Positions 5,636 to 11,951 of a DNA stretch of 13,657 bases are shown piece after piece. The notes beneath the pieces were generated by a model that was not told the origin of the DNA, did not search any database, and saw only the letters and a list, made by a program, of their open reading frames with translations. Source of the DNA: Micrococcales bacterium (lineage in GTDB: Bacteria > Actinomycetota > Actinomycetes > Actinomycetales > Dermatophilaceae). The position numbers and the translations under genes are program-made. Positions within the stretch are counted from its first letter, which is position 1. Each line of letters starts with the position of its first letter. The stretch covers positions 1-13,657 of the forward strand of contig PMJN01000255.1 of assembly GCA_003157445.1 (NCBI GenBank), read 5' to 3'.

Positions 5636-7083
5636 CGGGCTCCTTCAGAGATGGGGCTCATGTCAGTGGCCAGGCGCGCGCCGTTTCGCTCGGCGGTCGC
5701 CAGCGCCCAGCGTCCGGTCGAGACCATGCCGAGCACGATGACCATCACTCCACAGCCGGCGACCACCGCCCACGCCGCGTGGCTGGCGTGCACGAAGCCG
5801 GCCGAGCTGGTGGCGATGATCGCGCCGGTGACCGCGACCCCGAGGGCCGCGCCGGTCTGGCGACAGGTGGAGGCGATCGCGCCGGCGACACCGGCTTGGT
5901 CTCGGGGCATGCCCGAGAGTGCGGTGTTGGTGATCGGGGCGCTGACCAGCCCCGCCCCTGCACCGTAGATGAGGTAGGCGACGATCAGATACCACAGCGC
6001 GGTGTGGGCGGTAAGGCCGATCAGCAGGATCGCGCCCACGGTGATCAGTGCGCCGGACACGATCAGAGCGGGCCTGGGCCCACGGCGGGCTATCAACCGG
6101 CCTGAGACGGTGGAGAACACGCCGAGCATCGCGGCCATCGGGATAGTGAGCAATCCGGCTTGCAGCGCGCTGTATCCGCGGACGTCCTGTAGATACAGCG
6201 TGTTGAGGAACAGAAAGCCGCCCAGGGTCGCTAACGCGACCACCCCGATCAATGCCGCGCCCGAGAACGGCGCGCTGCGGAAATACCGCATGTCGACCAG
6301 CGGCTCACGCCGCCGGGACTCCAGCACGACCAGCGCGATCGCCGCGAGCACAGCAACTGCGAACAGTGCGATGATCGGCGCGGAGCCCCACCCGCTGCGT
6401 GGCCCCTCGATGATCCCGGCGGTCAGGCAGCCCAGCAGCGCGATCACCACCAACTGGCCGGGAGGATCAAGCCGCCGGGGCTGCTCAGCCCGCGACTCGG
6501 GCACGAACCGCTGCGTGAGCGCGATCGCGATCAGGCCGACGGGAACGTTGATCCAGAAGATCGAGCGCCACCCGATCCCGCTGACCAGCAGGCCTCCGAG
6601 CACCGGGCCGCTGGCGAGGCTGAGTCCGGCGACCGATCCCCACATGCCGATCGCCTTCGCGCGCCCGGCACGGTCGGTGAACGTGTTGGCAATGATCGAC
6701 ATGGCCACCGGGTTGAGCATCGACCCGCCGATGGCCTGCAACCCGCGAGAGGCGATCAGCCACCCGAGCGACGGAGCCAGGCTGCAGGCCAACGAACCCA
6801 GCAAGAACGTCGCCAGCCCGATCTGAAAGACCCGGCGGCGGCCGAAGCGATCCGCGAGCGAGCCCGACAGCATGAGCAGGCACGCGATAACGAGGGTGTA
6901 CGCATCGATCGTCCACTGCAGACCGCTCACCGAGGCGTGTAGTGAGCGCTGGATCGACGGCAAGGCCACGTTGACGATCGTCGTGTCGAGGCCCGCCATG
7001 AACACGCTGAGACAGCAGACAGCCAGCACGACGGAACGGCGTCGCGCTCCATCGGCACGAGACAGTGAGCTGACCGTTGTCAT
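5632..7083 (-). CDS. DHA2-family MFS multidrug exporter (EmrB/QacA type, 14 TM)
   Basis: 483 residues starting MTTVSSLSRADGARRRSVVL. It is a proton-driven drug exporter in the cytoplasmic membrane. DHA2 marks are motif D1 DTTIVNVALPSI (residues 33-44), motif A GSLADRFGRRRVF (74-86), motif B RGLQAIGG (113-120) and motif C SGPVLGGLL (158-166), then about fourteen hydrophobic segments in total. Full length for the family. The substrate is unknown. Two starts are possible: 7089 (MFM...) and 7083 (MTT...). Neither has a ribosome binding site. I prefer 7083 because a -35/-10-like pair (7114-7119, 7091-7096) would place the transcript start at or next to that ATG, giving a leaderless mRNA. It is the first gene of an operon with MarR, the MBL remnant and YbhB. 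Confidence 0.92.
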   Translation of the reverse strand: MTTVSSLSRADGARRRSVVLAVCCLSVFMAGLDTTIVNVALPSIQRSLHASVSGLQWTIDAYTLVIACLLMLSGSLADRFGRRRVFQIGLATFLLGSLACSLAPSLGWLIASRGLQAIGGSMLNPVAMSIIANTFTDRAGRAKAIGMWGSVAGLSLASGPVLGGLLVSGIGWRSIFWINVPVGLIAIALTQRFVPESRAEQPRRLDPPGQLVVIALLGCLTAGIIEGPRSGWGSAPIIALFAVAVLAAIALVVLESRRREPLVDMRYFRSAPFSGAALIGVVALATLGGFLFLNTLYLQDVRGYSALQAGLLTIPMAAMLGVFSTVSGRLIARRGPRPALIVSGALITVGAILLIGLTAHTALWYLIVAYLIYGAGAGLVSAPITNTALSGMPRDQAGVAGAIASTCRQTGAALGVAVTGAIIATSSAGFVHASHAAWAVVAGCGVMVIVLGMVSTGRWALATAERNGARLATDMSPISEGAR

Positions 7084-7086
7084 AAA

Positions 7087-7107
7087 CATTGTTGTAGCAC
7101 AACAATG
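7087..7107. promoter_or_regulatory. Perfect palindrome, probable MarR operator of the efflux operon
   Basis: CATTGTTGT (7087-7095), AGC, ACAACAATG (7099-7107): perfect 9-bp arms around 3 bp. It is AT-rich against a GC-rich background and lies immediately upstream of the exporter start (7083). Size and symmetry fit MarR dimer sites. The operon encodes a MarR regulator, which is the obvious candidate ligand-responsive repressor. Confidence 0.8.
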
Positions 7108-7119
7108 GTTGTCCGTCCA
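7091..7119 (-). promoter_or_regulatory. Candidate promoter of the MFS operon
   Basis: On the minus strand TGGACG (7119-7114) and TACAAC (7096-7091) are -35/-10-like hexamers with 17-bp spacing, each 4 of 6 to consensus. The -10 lies inside the palindrome at 7087-7107, so a bound repressor would block it. The predicted transcript start falls at about the ATG at 7083, consistent with the missing ribosome binding site. Confidence 0.4.
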
Positions 7120-7540
7120 GCTGATCCTTTCTCATCGCCGATCGAACGACATGTTTAGACAAATTCGGCGATCTGCATCGCGGGGAGAAGCCCAAACCAC
7201 GCTTCCGCATGAGCGTGCCACGCGTGACAGAAGTGCCGTTCTGGAGCATGCAACTTTCGCGAGTACGGCCCCGACTCCGAAGCCCTCACCGTCCCGTATA
7301 TCGATCGGCCACTGGGACGGCGGACACCGTCGAGGAACTCACCGAAGATGCCCCCACGAGCCAACCCTTGCCCGTGGCCATCACATGGATCCGGCGGTCC
7401 TGGGTGAAGATCCCCGTCTCTTGAACCAAGGCATCAACACGATTAGGGGTGAGCGACGATGCGCAGCCAGGGTTGTGTCGCACGACCGGCGCAGTATGCT
7501 GCTCAATGCAGCGGTATTCTGCTCACACTTTGGAGGCGAC
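7108..7540. other. 433-bp gap between the efflux operon and the MNT/HEPN pair
   Basis: Both flanking genes point away from this gap. Short open frames exist on both strands, but none has a ribosome binding site or family resemblance. The left edge holds the efflux operon promoter and the right edge holds the repeats and ribosome binding site of the nucleotidyltransferase gene. Confidence 0.5.
7494..7525 (+). promoter_or_regulatory. Two 12-bp direct repeats, 20 bp apart, before the MNT/HEPN pair
   Basis: GTATGCTGCTCA (7494-7505) and GTATTCTGCTCA (7514-7525) differ at one base and start exactly 20 bp apart, close to two helical turns. They end 15 bp before the ATG at 7541, next to the GGAGG. 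Same-face spacing suits cooperative binding by a DNA-binding protein, and the downstream protein itself has a winged helix. Weak -10-like TATGCT and TATTCT lie inside the repeats. Confidence 0.5.
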
Positions 7541-8173
7541 ATGGACCTGAGAAGCCCCATGTCCTCCGTGGTGCCTTCGGCGCACGGTCCAGTTCTGAGC
7601 GTGCTGGCCCGAACCAACGCACCGCTCACCGGTCGGCGCGTGGCGGAGTTGACGAACCCGCCCACGTCCCAACGGCAGGTGTCCACGGTCCTGACCGCGC
7701 TCACCGAGGCCGGCATCGTGCGAAGGGAGACGCAGGGATCCGCTCATCTGTACACGCTGAATCGCGACCACATCGCGGCGAACGCTATCGCGTCCCTGTC
7801 CTCGTTGCGTGAGGAGCTCTGGACCCGGATGCGGGCAGAGATCCAGAGTTGGACGCCCAAGCCAGCCGCCGTTGCGGTGTTCGGGTCCGCGGCGCGAGGC
7901 GACGGCACCACCGCCAGCGACATCGACGTGCTGGTCGTTCGGGACGAGAGCGTTGAGGTGGACGACCCGCAGTGGCAGGGGAATCTTGTGTCGTTCGCGG
8001 ACCATGTGAGCCGCTGGTCGGGGAACTCGTGCGAGATCCTCGAGCGGTCACCGTCCGCATTGGAGGTCCTCGTCGCAGGCGGGGAGCGGCTCATTGGCGA
8101 GCTGCGACGCGACGCGATCTTCCTGTACGGAGACCACAGGGTCCTGCCGCCGCGCACCGGCACGGTCGTCTGA
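7541..8173 (+). CDS. Winged-helix/nucleotidyltransferase (MNT) fusion, antitoxin-like partner of a HEPN gene
   Basis: 210 residues starting MDLRSPMSSVVPSAHGPVLS. Residues about 15-80 form a winged helix (GPVLSVLARTNAPLTGRRVA, then QRQVSTVLTALTEAGIVRRE and GSAHLYTLN). Residues about 105-200 are a minimal nucleotidyltransferase: AVAVFGSAARGDGTTASDID (110-129) carries the G115-S116 and D127/D129 of the GSx(10)DxD active site, followed by VLVVRDES. The active-site motif is intact. In known MNT/HEPN systems the MNT protein neutralises a HEPN ribonuclease, in some cases by attaching nucleotides to it. The start at 7541 has GGAGG 5 nt upstream; the frame extends to 6872, but that part is antisense or intergenic. 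The next gene, HEPN, starts one base after this stop. The HTH and the repeats at 7494-7525 suggest autoregulation, which is inference. Confidence 0.88.
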   Translation: MDLRSPMSSVVPSAHGPVLSVLARTNAPLTGRRVAELTNPPTSQRQVSTVLTALTEAGIVRRETQGSAHLYTLNRDHIAANAIASLSSLREELWTRMRAEIQSWTPKPAAVAVFGSAARGDGTTASDIDVLVVRDESVEVDDPQWQGNLVSFADHVSRWSGNSCEILERSPSALEVLVAGGERLIGELRRDAIFLYGDHRVLPPRTGTVV

Positions 8174-8174
8174 C

Positions 8175-8557
8175 GTGGGCGCATTGGACGACGCACGCGC
8201 CCACCTGGCCAAGGGAAGGCGCAAGAATTCCTCGCCGCAGCCGAGTTAACCCTCGACCTGGACCTGTTCAACGCGGCGACTTCGTCGGCCGTCTCCTCAG
8301 GCATCAACTCCAAGGACGCTATCTGCCTGCGCCTGACAGGTGTGAGCAGAAAGACGGACAACCACGCCCAAGCAGTTGCCGAACTTGCCCAGGCCGGTGG
8401 CGTTGGCGCTGCGCTGACCCAGACGTTCTCCCGCCTCCTGCGGATGAAGCCCGCCGCCCAATACCAGGCCTCGTCAGTCACGCCCGCAGATGCGGGGAAG
8501 GCTGTGCAATGGGCGATGCGGATGCTCCAGGCGGCCACCGACGTAGTTCGATCCTGA
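8175..8557 (+). pseudogene. HEPN-domain protein (toxin-like), disrupted by a one-base frameshift
   Basis: A GTG at 8175, one base after the MNT stop, opens a frame reading GALDDARAHLAKG that ends at a TAA at 8247-8249. From about 8213 the next frame reads KAQEFLAAAELTLDLDLFNA, ATSSAVSSGINSKDAICLRL, TGVSRKTDNHAQAVAELAQA and on to LLRMKPAAQYQASSV and AVQWAMRMLQAATDVVRS, ending at 8557. One extra base near 8213 joins them into about 127 residues, the usual HEPN length. RKTDNH is an RX4H motif, the ribonuclease signature of HEPN proteins. The tyrosine of the RX4-6HXY form, known as a target of MNT modification, is absent: the sequence is HAQ. An ATG at 8342 could start a 71-residue C-terminal piece. 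The break could be a real mutation, a read error, or less likely programmed frameshifting; I cannot tell which. Confidence 0.75.
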
Positions 8558-8582
8558 GCTCCTCTCGACATCGACGAGGAGC
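8558..8582 (+). terminator. Hairpin directly after the HEPN stop codon
   Basis: GCTCCTC (8558-8564) and GAGGAGC (8576-8582) are perfect 7-bp arms with an 11-nt loop. It begins at the base after TGA. It would end the MNT/HEPN transcript. There is no clear T-run. Confidence 0.5.
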
Positions 8583-8729
8583 CTTGAACCACCGACCTAG
8601 AGGCAGTCGTCAAACCCAAGGCTTCGCGGAGGGGCAATCACCTGCACCACAGACCCCTCACGCGTATTCGGCGGCCGATCGTTCTACGAACACCGAGATT
8701 GGCTCCAAAAGCGTCCGGTCAGCCATCGG

Positions 8730-8930
8730 CTATCGGCACCGCTCGTCCACCAGGATGGTGGCGCCGAAGGCGTTCAGCGCGTCCTGAAAGAATGCGAAGT
8801 GGTGGGCGCACCAGAGCAGCGAACCGCCTTGCAGCATCACGGTCTCGACCACCGCAGCAGCTGGGCAACGGTCACACAGGTCAGTGGCTGTCAGGGGCCG
8901 GGCAGGTTTCTTGTCGAGCGAAGCCTTCAT
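8730..8930 (-). CDS. DUF7455-type small zinc-ribbon protein
   Basis: 66 residues starting MKASLDKKPARPLTATDLCD. The core LTATDLCDRCPAAAVVETVM, LQGGSLLWCAHH and then F..DAL resembles a small actinobacterial family that reads roughly LTA.DRCDRCGA.A.V.V.L..GGEL.FCAHH. C19, C22, C41 and H43/H44 could hold one zinc ion. The family has no assigned function; it is cytoplasmic by composition. The start at 8930 is chosen for GGAGGGG about 10 nt upstream; upstream alternatives at 8972 (ATG) and 8975 (TTG) have no ribosome binding site. This copy departs from the typical consensus (P for G after the second Cys, WCAHH for FCAHH) and is isolated among unrelated genes, so it may be an accessory paralogue. 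Confidence 0.75.
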   Translation of the reverse strand: MKASLDKKPARPLTATDLCDRCPAAAVVETVMLQGGSLLWCAHHFAFFQDALNAFGATILVDERCR

Positions 8931-9351
8931 TTCAACGACCCCTCCGCGTCCGTCTGGGGATTTCTTGGACATCAACTGCGGTTCGGCTCACCGAGATATG
9001 AGCCCATCATCGGACCGGCCACCGCACCGATCTTTGCTGCGAACAACATCATCATCATCTCGCTTGTCGGGAACCAAACAAAGACTTCGGAACTCACCTT
9101 CGTAGGCGGATCCCCATATGCAGATCGCTGCGGGGCTCGAGCAGCTCGTCATCTTGACTCGCGTTACGTTCCCGCTGCGGACACAGGAACGGGCCTCGCT
9201 AGCCGACTGCGGAGGGAACGGTCTTTCCATCGTGAAGTATCGAGTGGATGGGGCTAGACGGTGGTCGGTGATCGCTGTTCGTTGTGGACCAGCCGACCCA
9301 AGACCTCATGGAGCTCAGGCTCATCTCTTGAGCCGGCGCATCATCGCTGCT
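8931..9351. other. 421-bp gap with no supported gene
   Basis: It lies between the DUF7455 gene and the end of the GT39-like gene, both on the minus strand. It contains a short (ATC)n run near 9049-9060 and a candidate terminator at 9318-9334. An 80-codon minus frame at 8988-9230 has no ribosome binding site or family likeness and is not called. Confidence 0.45.
9318..9334 (-). terminator. Candidate terminator of the GT39-like gene
   Basis: GGCTCA-TCTCT-TGAGCC: 6-bp arms and a 5-nt loop, 17 bp downstream of the glycosyltransferase stop codon on the minus strand. No T-run. The stem is short, so confidence is limited. Confidence 0.35.
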
Positions 9352-10884
9352 TCAGCTGTAATGGCGCAGCGTCGGCCACATGGTTCTCCAGGGGTGTTTG
9401 AGGCCGGTGCAGATGTAGACGTGTCCGCCCCAGTCCTGGTTGTGGAGCCCGGCGCTGTTGGAGATGGTGGCGGCAACGCGCACGTGCAGAAAGTACTGAG
9501 AAAGATCGGCCACGGCTTGCTCGCTGGTCCTGTCTGCGTTCCCCGGGTACCACGCCACCACTGTGGAGGCGTTGGGGTTACCTGGTCCCCAGAACCACTC
9601 CGTGTTGTGGGCGCTGACCGCGGTAGGCAGTCCGAGCGGTGGTCCCAGCTCGTTGATCGCACCCGCTTGGCTGTAGTCGAAGGTGAGGATGACGGCGTGG
9701 GCGCGCTGCGCCGGCGGCAGCGAGAACCACACAGTGCCAACGGTGTTGACCATCTCCGGCCAGCCGACCTCCTCACCGAGCGGCGCGTTGATCGCCAGGA
9801 TCCCGGCGATGTCGGTGGCGGGCAGGATCGGCAGCACGACGGGAAGGATGAGGGCCGTGGTGAGCGCTGTGGCCACCGTCACGAACCAGGAACGGACTCG
9901 GTGCGCCGCCCACCACCCCTGCAGTGAAACAGCCCCCGCGGCCAGCAGGTAGACGTATCCCGCGGCCAGGTAGTAGCTCTTGGCCCCGGTTGTCAGCGCG
10001 AACAGGACGAAGAGCAGGCCGTAGGCCCACACGAGAGCCCGCCACAGGGGAGGTTCCGCTCGCCATAAGAACCTGAGTCCCACGATCCACACCCAGGCAA
10101 GGGCGATATTTACCATGAGCAGTTGGCCGATCACCCAGGTGCTGATGTTGGCGAGCCCCCCGTTCTGCTGGTTCAGGGCCGCCGTCATGGCGATCGTCGG
10201 CCAGCCGTTCGTGGCCTGCCACCACAGGTCGGGGATCGTGAAGCAGGCGGCAATGGCCACGCCGGCGGCGGCCCAGCGGTTCAGGACGAGCCGCCGCGAT
10301 CCCCCGCTGAGCAGCGCACCAAGGAAGATCGCGACGGCAAAGAAGCCGATGCTGTGCTTGTTGGCCAGCCCTACCCCCAGGACCAGTCCGCCCAGCAGCC
10401 AGTAGCGGCAGTCGCCGGTGCGACCGACCCGCACCACCACCAGCGCGAGCCCCGCCCAGAACATGATGTCCAGGGTCGTCGTCTCCAAGAGGCCGCCGGT
10501 GGACAGGACGGCGGGCATCGTGGCGGTCGCCACGGCGGCAAGCACCTGGGCGTTCCGCCTCCCGCCGAGCTCGCGGGCCAACAACCCTGCGATGATCACC
10601 GTGGCCGCCACCGCCAGCGCCGACCAGAGACGCAACCCAGGAAGCCAGACTCCGAACAGCGACAGCGACGCGCGGGCCAGCAGGGGTATCAGGATGGGCT
10701 GGTCGACATACCCACCCTGCAGGTGCCGGGCCGAGTCGAGAAAGTACAGCTCGTCTCCGTGAAAGCCGTATCGCCCGGCCAGGGCCAACTCGAGCACGAA
10801 CAGTCCAGCCGCAATCAGCAGCACAGGGCGGACAGAAAACCCCTCGAGAGCCTGATTCGTTGTTCGCCGTTCCGTGCTCTCCAC
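9352..10884 (-). CDS. GT39/ArnT-like membrane glycosyltransferase (GT-C fold)
   Basis: 510 residues. Family members transfer a sugar from a polyprenyl-phosphate carrier to a protein or lipid on the outer face of the cytoplasmic membrane; acceptor and donor are unknown here. The first membrane segment (PVLLIAAGLFVLELALAG, about residues 20-37) is followed by RYGFHGDELYFLDSARHLQG, whose D44-E45 sits in the first external loop where GT-C enzymes keep their catalytic acid. GGYVDQPILIPLLARASLSL then leads into a long run of hydrophobic segments to about residue 360. A soluble C-terminal domain follows (FDYSQAGAINELGPPLGLPT, WFWGPGNPNASTVVAWYPGN, HVYICTGLKHPW). The start is GTG at 10884 with GGAGG 8 nt upstream. 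It appears monocistronic. Confidence 0.88.
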   Translation of the reverse strand: MESTERRTTNQALEGFSVRPVLLIAAGLFVLELALAGRYGFHGDELYFLDSARHLQGGYVDQPILIPLLARASLSLFGVWLPGLRLWSALAVAATVIIAGLLARELGGRRNAQVLAAVATATMPAVLSTGGLLETTTLDIMFWAGLALVVVRVGRTGDCRYWLLGGLVLGVGLANKHSIGFFAVAIFLGALLSGGSRRLVLNRWAAAGVAIAACFTIPDLWWQATNGWPTIAMTAALNQQNGGLANISTWVIGQLLMVNIALAWVWIVGLRFLWRAEPPLWRALVWAYGLLFVLFALTTGAKSYYLAAGYVYLLAAGAVSLQGWWAAHRVRSWFVTVATALTTALILPVVLPILPATDIAGILAINAPLGEEVGWPEMVNTVGTVWFSLPPAQRAHAVILTFDYSQAGAINELGPPLGLPTAVSAHNTEWFWGPGNPNASTVVAWYPGNADRTSEQAVADLSQYFLHVRVAATISNSAGLHNQDWGGHVYICTGLKHPWRTMWPTLRHYS

Positions 10885-11352
10885 GAGGAAGTCCTCCAGT
10901 TGACGTCGTCACAGCGCTGCGTCTGGCCTTGGGTCTCAGGAGACGTCTTTCGCTGAGCCGCTGCCAGTTTGCACTCAGGTTGCTGAGGTGACCATGGGGA
11001 GATCATGGCCCCGTAGCGATGATCCCGTGCGGTGGAAGGTCCGCGCCAACGTCGCCTGATCGAACGTGGTCACGGCGATGACCGCTGGCGGCCGAGATGG
11101 GGCGCCGCCGAAGACCACTACTACGCAGTGCTCCGCCCGGCAGTCGTTCAACCTTGTGATCCCGAGTGCCTGAAGCGCAGTTCCCGCGAGGGATCCGCCA
11201 CCGGTCGGCTGGCCGCATTGGTTGGCCGGGCGGTTCGGTCTGTGGGCGTGGGCAGGGGAAGGTTCACGCCAGTGAAGTGCTCGGACAGTGACCAGAGTCG
11301 GCGACCCGTTGCGGGATCGTTGGGCAGCGGCGATATTCCATAGGTAGGACGC
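10885..11352. other. 468-bp gap with no supported gene
   Basis: It lies between two minus-strand genes. The left 65 bp hold the ribosome binding site and palindromes of the GT39-like gene. A 103-codon plus frame at 11032-11343 is arginine-rich, with no family likeness or ribosome binding site, and is not called. I see no clear terminator for the LiaF-like gene. Confidence 0.5.
10901..10948 (-). promoter_or_regulatory. Palindromic elements upstream of the GT39-like gene
   Basis: TGACG-T-CGTCA (10901-10911) lies just upstream of the ribosome binding site, and GAGACGTCT (10940-10948, palindromic core AGACGTCT) lies 55 bp before the start. The same nine bases occur in the palindrome before the LiaF-like gene (11806-11817). 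These may be regulator sites; no promoter hexamers are clear. Confidence 0.3.
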
Positions 11353-11784
11353 TTACGGTCCTTCCTCTGATGCTGAGAAGGGCGATCGTTGCATCACGCG
11401 CACCGTGACGTCGCCCAGAAGCGTGTGGCCGTGGACCCGAACCACCTGGTCGCGCTGCTCTGTGGCCACCGCTGGCACGTCGTTAGTGAGGTGATCATTG
11501 TTTGCTCGACCGGTCAGTTCTACATGGGTCCCTTCAGCCACACAAACATCAACATCACGCAGAATCGCGTATGCCTTGACTTCGAGATGGGAGGGTGTGC
11601 TGTTGGCGTGGACCAGATCGACAGTCACGTCGCCGAGTACGGCGACGGCGACCAGTTCATCCTCGACATCCCAGGCTCGGGCTCGGGGACCTTTGTGTAG
11701 CCAGCCACCCTCGAAGATGGGTTCGAGGCCCAGGAGCCATCGCCGGCGGTTGAGAGCGACCTTCGCCTGCTTCTCCTGAGCCAT
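11353..11784 (-). CDS. LiaF-C/cell-wall-antibiotic-response-like repeat protein
   Basis: 143 residues starting MAQEKQAKVALNRRRWLLGL. Three short beta-repeats are visible: AVLGDVTVDL (48-57), AILRDVDVCV (73-82) and TLLGDVTVRV (121-130), with EGTHVELTGRANND (84-97) between. This is the pattern of the C-terminal domain of LiaF-like proteins, often found behind DUF1707 in actinobacteria, where it reads roughly ILGDV.V.VP.G..V...G....GD. The usual membrane or DUF1707 part is missing, so the protein looks soluble. LiaF domains relate to cell-envelope stress signalling in Firmicutes; a role here is inference. The start at 11784 has AAGGA 5 nt upstream. The gene is divergent from a MarR gene, and a perfect palindrome (11806-11817) sits in its leader. 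Confidence 0.65.
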   Translation of the reverse strand: MAQEKQAKVALNRRRWLLGLEPIFEGGWLHKGPRARAWDVEDELVAVAVLGDVTVDLVHANSTPSHLEVKAYAILRDVDVCVAEGTHVELTGRANNDHLTNDVPAVATEQRDQVVRVHGHTLLGDVTVRVMQRSPFSASEEGP

Positions 11785-11805
11785 GATGGTCCTTCCCGTC
11801 AGTGT

Positions 11806-11817
11806 TGAGACGTCTCA
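11806..11817. promoter_or_regulatory. Perfect 12-bp palindrome before the LiaF-like gene
   Basis: TGAGACGTCTCA lies 21 bp upstream of the LiaF-like ATG and 135 bp before the divergent MarR start. Its nine-base core GAGACGTCT recurs upstream of the GT39-like gene. A regulator dimer site is likely; which regulator binds is unknown. Confidence 0.45.
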
Positions 11818-11910
11818 CTTATTCACGTCGCCCTTTGCGCATGGCCGGCTCACCGCCGAGCAGAACCACACGGATACCTGTTAGCTGACGTTTCTTGGGT
11901 CTGGGGTAAT

Positions 11911-11929
11911 TCGCTGTCACCTACAGCGA
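11911..11929. promoter_or_regulatory. 7-5-7 inverted repeat just upstream of the second MarR gene
   Basis: TCGCTGT (11911-11917), CACCT, ACAGCGA (11923-11929): perfect 7-bp arms, ending 22 bp before the MarR ATG. Position and size fit an autoregulatory MarR operator in the divergent promoter region. Confidence 0.5.
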
Positions 11930-11951
11930 CTGTATTGGATAGGATTCTCGC

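Noticed and set aside
6002..6826. 274-codon plus-strand frame
   Set aside because: Antisense to the MFS exporter, Pro/Ser/Arg-rich, with no membrane or domain pattern.
7744..8637. 297-codon minus-strand frame
   Set aside because: Antisense to the MNT and HEPN genes, which carry recognisable motifs on the plus strand.
9118..9927. 269-codon plus-strand frame
   Set aside because: Mostly antisense to the GT39-like gene; the part before 9352 has no ribosome binding site or family likeness.
9773..10912. 379-codon minus-strand frame
   Set aside because: It overlaps the GT39-like gene in another frame and has an Arg/Gly-rich shadow composition.
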